From UBA9865 sp035647835 (GTDB lineage: Bacteria > Bacillota > Dethiobacteria > Dethiobacterales > Dethiobacteraceae): 10,315 bases of DNA. The first letter of the stretch is position 1, and the number at the start of each line of letters is the position of its first letter. The position numbers and the translations under genes were made by a program. The notes beneath the pieces were generated by a model that was given only the letters and a program-made list of their open reading frames with translations, was not told the DNA's origin and ran no database searches. The stretch lies in NCBI GenBank assembly GCA_035647835.1, contig DASRMS010000018.1:1-10315 (forward strand), read 5' to 3'. Positions 1-5,068 of this stretch are shown piece after piece.

Positions 1-36
1 CTTTTTTTCTGTATTTTTTTTTTTAAAAAATAAACG
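1..36. other. T-rich then A-rich low-complexity tract at window edge
   Basis: The first 36 bases are almost pure T followed by A, with T6A6 symmetry at the junction. This could be the tail of a terminator belonging to a gene left of the window, or an AT-rich upstream promoter element, but the edge cuts off the context. The rest of the region up to base 245 has no credible coding sequence. It contains a 10-bp palindrome at 45-54 and a stem-loop at 109-149, both treated separately. Confidence 0.4.
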
Positions 37-108
37 GAACTATGGTGTTAACACTTGCCTGTCATCAAAAAATGTCTGCTTTTTGTGGGCTAATCATACT
101 ATAAGTAA

Positions 109-149
109 GATAAAAGTTTGGCTTGCAGTTTTGCCTGCAAACTTTTATC
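109..149 (+). promoter_or_regulatory. Leader stem-loop upstream of degV
   Basis: GATAAAAGTTTG (109-120) is the exact reverse complement of CAAACTTTTATC (138-149), giving a 12-bp stem around a 17-nt loop. Inside it a second pairing is possible, TTGCAG (123-128) with CTGCAA (135-140), which competes for bases 138-140. No T-run follows on either strand, so it is unlikely to be a terminator. A TATAAG hexamer lies at 100-105 just before it, but no good -35 box is seen. If that hexamer is the -10, the hairpin would sit at the extreme 5' end of the degV mRNA. Confidence 0.55.
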
Positions 150-245
150 CTGCTTCATTTAGAAGACACCTGCCAAACGCAAGCGATATATTATGTCAGT
201 ACTAATGCGTCACTTAAGATCGACTTTTTATGTGGAGGGATTTTC

Positions 246-1088
246 GTGAAAAAGATTGCTTTAGTTACCGATAGCACAGCCGACTTACCGCCATCATTAG
301 CTTTAGAATGGGACGTTCATGTAATTCCCTTAAAGATCTGTTTTGCTGCCGATGAATTTTACGATGGTGAACTGGCGGCAGAAGATTTTTATCGACGTTT
401 GCAAAGCGCAAAAGAATTGCCTTTTTCTTCCCAGCCGGCACCAGAAGATTTTTTGAAACTTTATCAATCCCTGCTTAATAAGTATGACGAAGTGATTTCA
501 ATTCATTTATCCTCCAACCTAAGTGGCACCGTTAATGCAGCTTGGGTAGCGGCAGAAACACTCCAGGGAAAAGTTCATGTTATTGACTCTAAAACTATTA
601 GTTTAGGTATTGCTCTGATGGTAAATGAAGCTGTACGCTGCATACGTGATGGTTTTGATGCCTTCCAAATCAAAGAACGTATGGACACCGCACGTAAGAA
701 TATTGAAACTATGTTCACCCTAGATACCCTTGAGTTCCTGCAAAAGGGTGGTCGTATCGGTAAAGTTACAGGTCTGGTAGGTTCGCTACTTAATATTAAA
801 CCGGTAATTCGTGTTAATGAGGAGGGCATCTATATTCCTGCAGGCAAGACCAGGAGTCAGGATAAATCACTGCAGCAAATTGTGCAAGGCTTACAACAGT
901 TAGCCAATGGGCGTAAAATAAAAGCGCTTGCTGTTGCACATGGCGCCGCTCTAGAAGCGGCCCAAAGACTTAAAGATGCTCTGGAAAAAACCTTTAATAT
1001 CCCTGCCTGCATGTTCACTCAAGTTAGCACTGTTATTGGTGTACATACGGGCCCTGGCACTGTAGGTACCGCTGTACATTTTGAGTAG
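246..1088 (+). CDS. DegV family fatty-acid-binding protein
   Basis: A 280-residue protein of the usual DegV length, starting at GTG 246. The start is fixed by TGGAGGG at 232-238 and by the residue-1 sequence KKIALVTDSTADLP, the typical DegV N-terminus. In-frame codons back to base 123 run through the leader hairpin and are not family-like. DegV proteins (FakB in staphylococci) bind a fatty acid in a deep pocket and present it to the FakA kinase for phospholipid synthesis. Family motifs are present in order: DSTADLP (9-15), SSQPAPEDF (61-69), SSNLSG (89-94), VIDSK (112-116), LEFLQKGGRIGKV (162-174), LLNIKPV (181-187) and HTGPGTVG (267-274). By my alignment S61 or S62, S93 and H267 match the FakB carboxylate-contacting residues. 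No fakA lies beside it, so the lipid role is inferred from the family. It appears to be a single-gene unit with its own terminator. Confidence 0.93.
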   Translation: MKKIALVTDSTADLPPSLALEWDVHVIPLKICFAADEFYDGELAAEDFYRRLQSAKELPFSSQPAPEDFLKLYQSLLNKYDEVISIHLSSNLSGTVNAAWVAAETLQGKVHVIDSKTISLGIALMVNEAVRCIRDGFDAFQIKERMDTARKNIETMFTLDTLEFLQKGGRIGKVTGLVGSLLNIKPVIRVNEEGIYIPAGKTRSQDKSLQQIVQGLQQLANGRKIKALAVAHGAALEAAQRLKDALEKTFNIPACMFTQVSTVIGVHTGPGTVGTAVHFE

Positions 1089-1113
1089 AAGTAAAGAGAA
1101 TACAGAAGCTAGC

Positions 1114-1145
1114 AAAAAGTAACCATGACCAGTGGTTACTTTTTT
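1114..1145 (+). terminator. Rho-independent terminator after degV
   Basis: AGTAACCA (1118-1125) pairs with TGGTTACT (1133-1140) across a 7-nt loop. The stem extends through an A-run and T-run (1114-1117 with 1141-1144) and ends in a T6 stretch (1140-1145). It lies 25 bases after the degV stop codon. Confidence 0.88.
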
Positions 1146-1218
1146 GTATGCAGGGCAGTAACTGCAGAAATTTTCTAACTGATCTGCCGGGGTAAAGTGA
1201 CAGTGGTTACATTAAATG

Positions 1219-1230
1219 GTATGATCATAC
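1219..1230. promoter_or_regulatory. 12-bp perfect palindrome upstream of the -35 box
   Basis: GTATGATCATAC is fully self-complementary. It ends four bases before the -35 hexamer of the promoter at 1235-1263. The position suits an activator or repressor dimer. The cognate protein cannot be named; it does not match the LexA, CcpA or Rex consensus as I know them. Confidence 0.4.
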
Positions 1231-1234
1231 ACTA

Positions 1235-1263
1235 TTGACAATGATTTACGTTTATGTTATCAT
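1235..1263 (+). promoter_or_regulatory. Sigma-A promoter of the greA-like gene
   Basis: The -35 box is a perfect TTGACA (1235-1240). A 17-bp spacer leads to TATCAT (1258-1263), a five-of-six -10, preceded by TG at 1255-1256 as in extended -10 promoters. Transcription would start near 1270, about 78 bases upstream of the start codon. AATGAT (1240-1245) and ATCATT (1259-1264) form an inverted repeat spanning the spacer, which may be chance or a binding site. Confidence 0.8.
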
Positions 1264-1271
1264 TTATATAT

Positions 1272-1298
1272 GGGTGCCACGCCTAAAGGCGGGTGCCC
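1272..1298 (+). promoter_or_regulatory. GC-rich 5'-UTR hairpin before the greA-like gene
   Basis: GGGTGCC (1272-1278), a bulged A, then CGCC (1280-1283) pair with GGCG (1288-1291) and GGTGCCC (1292-1298) around a TAAA loop. This gives 11 pairs including two G-U. The hairpin begins about two bases after the predicted transcription start and is much more GC-rich than its AT-rich surroundings. No T-run follows, so it is not a terminator. It may stabilise the mRNA 5' end, or bind a protein or ligand. It matches no riboswitch class I recognise. Confidence 0.55.
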
Positions 1299-1347
1299 AC
1301 ATCCTTTATCTAAAACTTTGCATAAATAGCTATCTGGAGGAAGTAAA

Positions 1348-1791
1348 ATGCAGACCGCAATCTCAAAAGTTAGACTCGATCATCTCGAAAAACATATAGC
1401 AGTAATTAAAGATGAGCGAAAACAGACACTAGAACAGTATTTCACCAAGTCAATTAATGAGCGTAATGACTTTAACGATTTTCTTGACAACTACCTGCAA
1501 CATATCGAAAAATTCGTAAAATCTGCTAACAATGCTCAGGCGCTTAACCTGCAAGAGGCACCTTTCATTTTTATTGGTTGTGATGTGGAAGTTGAAGACC
1601 TGGACACTGCAGACATCATTAACTACCATTTAACTGATCCTATTCAGGAGCGTGTCGGAGAAGACGACGTATCTTATTTATCACCTGTAGGCAAAGCCCT
1701 TTTGCTAAAAAAAGTCGGTGATGAAATCCAAGTTAAAACGCCCGGTGGGACAATTCGTTATAAGATCAGAGCCATTCACTTCAAAGCATAA
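1348..1791 (+). CDS. GreA/GreB-family transcription factor with atypical N-terminal half
   Basis: A 147-residue protein starting at ATG 1348 behind GGAGG (1336-1340). The C-terminal half (about 71-145) is a clear GreA/GreB FKBP-like domain, with IGCDVEVEDLDT (76-87), GEDDVSYLSPVGKALLLKK (104-122) and VKTPGGTIRYKI (129-140). This domain docks Gre factors on RNA polymerase. The N-terminal 65 residues look helical and charged, fitting a coiled coil that would enter the secondary channel. They lack the GreA tip motif of the GDLSENAEY type, whose acidic residues support transcript cleavage. An acidic stretch, ERNDFNDFLDNY (38-49), lies roughly where the tip might be. It may therefore be a GreA paralogue that modulates polymerase without classical cleavage (compare Gfh1 or Rnk), or a divergent cleavage factor. 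It has its own promoter and terminator, and the hairpin leader suggests dedicated control. Naming it greA would overstate the evidence. Confidence 0.88.
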   Translation: MQTAISKVRLDHLEKHIAVIKDERKQTLEQYFTKSINERNDFNDFLDNYLQHIEKFVKSANNAQALNLQEAPFIFIGCDVEVEDLDTADIINYHLTDPIQERVGEDDVSYLSPVGKALLLKKVGDEIQVKTPGGTIRYKIRAIHFKA

Positions 1792-1814
1792 AAAAACGCA
1801 TTAGAAAATACACC

Positions 1815-1846
1815 AAAGGCCGCCATCAACAAGATGGCGGCCTTTT
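1815..1846. terminator. Terminator hairpin between the greA-like gene and trkH
   Basis: AAAGGCCGCCATC (1815-1827) pairs perfectly with GATGGCGGCCTTT (1833-1845) around an AACAA loop, a 13-bp GC-rich stem. The plus-strand tail is only TTTT and the minus-strand tail TTT. It lies between the convergent stop codons at 1791 and 1860, so it probably serves both units. Confidence 0.85.
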
Positions 1847-1859
1847 GCAGCCAAACTAT

Positions 1860-3305
1860 TTATTTTCTCCAGAAACTGGGGAAAACCAAAGAAATCATGG
1901 TGTAAAGTTCCAAGCGACCAAAAAGCATACAAATAGATAAGATATTTTTGCCAAAGTCTGACAATGGGGCAAAGGTTTTAGTAGGACCAAAAGCACTTAA
2001 CCCCGGTCCGATATTACCAAGGGTACAGGCAGCTGCTGAGACGGCGCTAATCATATCCAGATTTTGTGTCAAAAGCAACAACGTTGCCACAATAAAAATT
2101 AAAAAATATAGTAGGGAAAACGCCATTACACCAGACAACACAGTCTCTGGTATAGTCTCATCATTAACCTTAACAGCTTTAATCGCCCTGGGGTGGATTA
2201 AAGTGCCAATTTCTCTTTGTATATATTTAAAGATGAGGTGGATTCTAATAACCTTCATGCCGCCACCGGTTGAACCAGCGCAAGCGCCAATAAACATTAG
2301 TGTTAATAATAGCGTGCGACTTAAGTCCGGCCATAAATCAAAGTCAGTAGTGGCATAGCCAGTGGTGGTAATGATGGACCCTACTTGGAAAGAGGCATGC
2401 CGCAGGCTTTGTGCAAAGGAATTAAAGTTCGGGCCATAGATATTAAAGGCAATAACTAAAATATAGGCAGCGATAATGCCCAGATAGACTTTAAGCTCCG
2501 TATCCTGCCATAATTCTTTCAAGCTTCTTTTCTTAAAAGCCAGGTAATATAGGGAAAAGTTAACACCTGACAAAATCATAAATGTTGTAATCACAACTTC
2601 AAAGTAAACATTATTATAGGCGCCAATACTAGAATTTTTTATGGAGAAACCGCCTGTACCTAAAGCGCCAAAAGTATGACACAATGTATCAAACAGCGGC
2701 ATACCGCCCAGCCACAAAAACAAAATCATCAGCACAGTGATTGCCAGATAAGTTATATATAATATTTTAGCAGTATCGCTAACTTTCGTTGATAGTTTAG
2801 AGGAAATTGGACCTGGACTTTCAGCTTTTAAAATCTGAAACGTACCAATGCCCAAGGCAGGACTAAGGGCCAGTGTTAAAACTAAAATACCCATTCCCCC
2901 CAGCCAGTGCGTAAAAGAACGCCAAAACAGGAGGCAATTGGGTAGGCCCTCCACATTAGGTATCACCGTGGCTCCTGTCGTTGTAAATCCAGAAACTGTT
3001 TCAAAGAAAGCATCGACTGGTGAGGCGAGGGCTCCTGAAAATAAAAATGGCAGCGCGCCAATGATGGAAGCAATAATCCAACCAAAGCTAACGATCGCAA
3101 ATCCTTCTTTATAACGAATCATCTTTTCTTTGGGTTTAATTAAATATAGTAAAAAACCAACAACCGCTGCTATCAAAATGGTGATGATAAATGCGGAGAT
3201 TGCCGTCTCCTTATAAATAATAGCTACTGCCACAGAGGGGAGCATAGCTACAGACTCACAAAGAAGCAATATCCCCAGAGTTTTTAGCACTATTAATGAG
3301 TTCAT
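1860..3305 (-). CDS. trkH: Trk potassium uptake channel subunit TrkH
   Basis: A 481-residue membrane protein of the TrkH/KtrB superfamily, forming the K+-conducting pore in the cytoplasmic membrane. The four pore-loop repeats are visible, each with a filter glycine: FTTTGATV (107-114, G111), GALGTGGFS (213-221), ITTTGYAT (312-319, G316) and NIGPG (431-435). The glycine-rich GSTGGGMKVIR (344-354) gating-loop motif and the family ending GRLELYTM...PSFWR (463-480) are also present. Hydrophobic segments run throughout. The start ATG at 3305 gives the usual TrkH N-terminus MNSLIVLKTLGILLL. It lies inside the 3' end of trkA (50-bp overlap), behind GGAGG that runs into a G7 tract (3315-3321). The overlap implies co-transcription and probably translational coupling, so channel and gating ring are made together. 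TrkH rather than KtrB is favoured by the length, the extra N-terminal hairpin (about 1-55) and the two-RCK partner. Confidence 0.96.
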   Translation of the reverse strand: MNSLIVLKTLGILLLCESVAMLPSVAVAIIYKETAISAFIITILIAAVVGFLLYLIKPKEKMIRYKEGFAIVSFGWIIASIIGALPFLFSGALASPVDAFFETVSGFTTTGATVIPNVEGLPNCLLFWRSFTHWLGGMGILVLTLALSPALGIGTFQILKAESPGPISSKLSTKVSDTAKILYITYLAITVLMILFLWLGGMPLFDTLCHTFGALGTGGFSIKNSSIGAYNNVYFEVVITTFMILSGVNFSLYYLAFKKRSLKELWQDTELKVYLGIIAAYILVIAFNIYGPNFNSFAQSLRHASFQVGSIITTTGYATTDFDLWPDLSRTLLLTLMFIGACAGSTGGGMKVIRIHLIFKYIQREIGTLIHPRAIKAVKVNDETIPETVLSGVMAFSLLYFLIFIVATLLLLTQNLDMISAVSAAACTLGNIGPGLSAFGPTKTFAPLSDFGKNILSICMLFGRLELYTMISLVFPSFWRK

Positions 3306-4665
3306 TAATAGGAACCCCCCCTCCGTTGGTGTTAAAGAGCTTCTTCACTTTTTCTATCAGGCTTTCTAAAGTAAAGACAATTACACGGTCTGTACTTTTA
3401 ATTACTGAATCACCATTAGGAATAATAATTTGTTCATTCCTAAAAATAGCACCAATAATTACTCCTTTTGGTATACCAATATCTTTTAGTGGCTTGTTAA
3501 CAATCGGCGTACCTTCCTGGGGGATAATCTCAAAGACTTCAGCTCGACCACCGATTAAGAGTGACATGGAAAGAATTTTACCGCCACGGATAATTCTCAG
3601 GATATCCCTAGCTGTAATTAATTTCGGACTCACAGCACTATCCAAACCAATTGTTTCCACAACAGAATCATAACTGGAGCGGCTGACCTTAGCGATTACT
3701 TTTTTCGCACCCAACTGCTTGGCCAACATGGAAACTAATAAATTCTCTTCATCATAACCGGTTAAGGAGACAAAAGCATCCATTTCATCAATATTCTCCG
3801 CCTTTAATAAAGCAATATCAGTGCCATCACCATGGAGAACAAGCGTATTATCCAACCCTTCCGCTAATTCCCGACAACGATGCAGGTTTTCTTCAATTAT
3901 CTTGACATTGATACCAAGCTGCTCAAGTTTTCTTGCCAAATAGAAAGCGGTCTTGCCGCCACCAATAATCAGCACATTACGAACTTTACTATTGTCGATA
4001 AGCACCCCCATGCTTCTGGCAAAGGCATCCACCGCAGCTCTCTCACCCATGATGTAGATTGTATCTTGAGGATAAATATAATCGAAGCCGTTAGGAATAA
4101 TTACATTACCATTACGGGCAATTGCCGTAATAATTACTGATTCTGGGAGGTCGATATCTTTTATTTGTTTGTTGCTTAAGTTAGCCGTGGCATTAATCGG
4201 CACTTCTGAAATTCTTACTCTGCCTTTGGCCAAATCTACGGCATAGGAGGTATGAGAATTAAGCAGCAAACGCAAAATTTCCTGGGCAGTAGCATATTCA
4301 GGATTAATTATGCATTCAATATCCAGGTTTTTCTGCATAAAATCTAATTCCGCTACATACTCAGGGTTTCTGACACGGGCGATGACGCTATTTGTACCTA
4401 GCCTTTTAGCAGTAATACAGGAGACAATGTTGGCCTCATCGCTATTAGTCACAGCAATTAAGAGGTCGGCGCTGGAACAATCTAATTTTTCTAACAAACG
4501 ACTCGATACGCCATTACCTTTCATCGCCAGCACATCGAAGTTATCGTTTAATTTATCAATAACATTTTGGTTATTATCTACCACAGTTACATCATGGTTT
4601 TCATTAACTAAGCTCTCAACTAATTGATAGCCTACCTTCCCCGCCCCGATGATGATCACCTTCAT
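3256..4665 (-). CDS. trkA: Trk potassium transporter regulatory subunit TrkA
   Basis: A 469-residue cytoplasmic NAD(H)/nucleotide-binding protein that forms the gating ring of the Trk K+ transporter. It has the duplicated TrkA layout. RCK-N domain 1 carries IIIGAGKVGYQL (4-15) with acidic D30, followed by RCK-C domain 1 (about 140-222). RCK-N domain 2 carries VLIIGGGKTA (231-240) with E258 and HGDGTD (278-283), followed by RCK-C domain 2 (about 368-440). The start is set at ATG 4665, preceded by GGAGGG (4679-4674). An in-frame extension of 23 residues to 4734 lacks family character and crosses this ribosome binding site, so it is rejected. A tail of about 25 residues after the second RCK-C overlaps trkH and includes three glycines encoded by the G7 run. 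It is first gene of the trkA-trkH unit, divergent from serA. Confidence 0.95.
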   Translation of the reverse strand: MKVIIIGAGKVGYQLVESLVNENHDVTVVDNNQNVIDKLNDNFDVLAMKGNGVSSRLLEKLDCSSADLLIAVTNSDEANIVSCITAKRLGTNSVIARVRNPEYVAELDFMQKNLDIECIINPEYATAQEILRLLLNSHTSYAVDLAKGRVRISEVPINATANLSNKQIKDIDLPESVIITAIARNGNVIIPNGFDYIYPQDTIYIMGERAAVDAFARSMGVLIDNSKVRNVLIIGGGKTAFYLARKLEQLGINVKIIEENLHRCRELAEGLDNTLVLHGDGTDIALLKAENIDEMDAFVSLTGYDEENLLVSMLAKQLGAKKVIAKVSRSSYDSVVETIGLDSAVSPKLITARDILRIIRGGKILSMSLLIGGRAEVFEIIPQEGTPIVNKPLKDIGIPKGVIIGAIFRNEQIIIPNGDSVIKSTDRVIVFTLESLIEKVKKLFNTNGGGVPINELINSAKNSGDIASL

Positions 4666-4811
4666 AGCAAACCCTCCACTTTTCCTTTTTTCCAGTATCA
4701 AGCCTAGTTTACTCCTCTTTATAGGGAAAAGCAATAGCCCCTATTTTAGCTAAAACTTTGTTCGGTTGCTGCTGAGAAAATATAGTTTTTTTGTGTCCCT
4801 TATTTCATAAG

Positions 4812-4839
4812 ATTATCCTACTCCTGCCACTATTCACAA
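4812..4839 (-). promoter_or_regulatory. Candidate trkA promoter
   Basis: On the minus strand, TTGTGA (4839-4834, four of six to TTGACA) is followed after 16 bp by GATAAT (4817-4812, five of six to TATAAT). Transcription would begin near 4805, leaving a leader of about 140 nt. A competing -10, TATAAT at 4904-4899, lacks any -35 box. Confidence 0.4.
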
Positions 4840-4860
4840 TACTTCTCCACAATACTTCCC
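4835..4860. repeat. Two-copy 13-bp tandem repeat
   Basis: CACAATACTTC occurs at 4835-4845 and exactly again at 4848-4858, a 13-bp period with 12 of 13 bases matching (CACAATACTTCTC, CACAATACTTCCC). One copy supplies the TTGTG of the candidate trkA -35 box. It may be a direct-repeat binding site or a simple duplication. Confidence 0.75.
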
Positions 4861-4874
4861 TGCGAATCTTTTGC

Positions 4875-4903
4875 TTGCAATTACGCCTTTTCTAAAGTAT
4901 TAT
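4875..4903 (+). promoter_or_regulatory. Candidate serA promoter P1
   Basis: TTGCAA (4875-4880) and TATTAT (4898-4903) are separated by 17 bp, four and five of six to consensus. The predicted start near 4910 lies directly before the palindrome at 4915-4934. A bound protein there would block this promoter. Confidence 0.45.
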
Positions 4904-4914
4904 AGATAAAATAA

Positions 4915-4934
4915 CATGTGATTATTATCACATG
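4915..4934. promoter_or_regulatory. CRP/FNR-type palindromic operator between trkA and serA
   Basis: CATGTGAT (4915-4922) and ATCACATG (4927-4934) are perfect inverted repeats around TATT. The core reads TGTGA-N6-TCACA (4917-4932), which is the classic CRP half-site pair and spacing. A CRP/FNR-superfamily regulator is therefore the natural candidate; its identity and effector are unknown. It overlaps the predicted start of serA P1, and lies upstream of the trkA promoter candidate and of serA P2. Confidence 0.6.
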
Positions 4935-4975
4935 CTTCACAAGGGGTGAACCCAATGTGGTAGGCGCAATCAGGC

Positions 4976-5004
4976 TTGTAATCCAGAATAGCCTTTGGTA
5001 TCAT
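4976..5004 (+). promoter_or_regulatory. Candidate serA promoter P2
   Basis: TTGTAA (4976-4981), a 17-bp spacer and TATCAT (4999-5004) make a reasonable sigma-A promoter, with a predicted start near 5011. The operator centre (about 4924.5) is then roughly 86 bases upstream of the start, too far for simple repression. Confidence 0.45.
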
Positions 5005-5020
5005 AGTTTTAATACATAGA

Positions 5021-5048
5021 GTAAAGTGGTAAATCATTAACACTTTAC
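5021..5048 (+). promoter_or_regulatory. Inverted repeat in the serA leader
   Basis: GTAAAGTG (5021-5028) and CACTTTAC (5041-5048) are perfect 8-bp inverted repeats 12 bp apart. They lie between promoter candidate P2 and the serA ribosome binding site TTAGGAGG (5053-5060). As RNA this would be a stem-loop ending four bases before the Shine-Dalgarno; as DNA it could be an operator just downstream of the start. No T-run follows, so it is not an attenuator-type terminator. Confidence 0.5.
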
Positions 5049-5068
5049 AGCGTTAGGAGGAAAAAGAA

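Larger units (their letters stand above)
4666..5068. other. Divergent trkA/serA intergenic region, 403 bp, no gene
   Basis: No ORF with coding character is seen. From left to right it holds the trkA leader, with a 12-bp palindrome TTTTAGCTAAAA at 4744-4755; a weak trkA promoter candidate (4812-4839); a 13-bp tandem duplication (4835-4860); a serA promoter candidate (4875-4903); a perfect CRP-type palindrome (4915-4934); a second serA promoter candidate (4976-5004); and an inverted repeat (5021-5048). The trkA leader of about 140 nt was inspected for the c-di-AMP (ydaO) riboswitch often found before K+ transport genes. I could not recognise its conserved elements. Confidence 0.7.

Noticed and set aside
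109..149. Terminator of a gene upstream of the window
   Set aside because: No T-run follows the stem on either strand.
123..245. N-terminal extension of DegV by 41 residues from a TTG at 123
   Set aside because: It starts inside the leader hairpin, has no ribosome binding site and no family similarity, while GTG 246 follows GGAGGG and begins the standard DegV N-terminus.
1948..3114. Plus-strand open frames opposite trkH
   Set aside because: Antisense to conserved pore segments, with no ribosome binding site and no recognisable protein features.
4666..4734. 23-residue extension of TrkA from 4734
   Set aside because: It reads through the GGAGGG ribosome binding site at 4679-4674, and the Rossmann strand that normally opens TrkA begins at the 4665 start.
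4944..4964. Leader peptide ORF (GTG start, five codons) before serA
   Set aside because: Too short, no ribosome binding site and no serine codons that would suggest attenuation.
4935..5052. T-box, riboswitch or tRNA-like element in the serA leader
   Set aside because: GGGTGAACCC and the nearby AGGCT/AGCCT pairing suggested structure, but the T-box consensus, a terminator/antiterminator pair, a specifier loop and tRNA arms are all missing.
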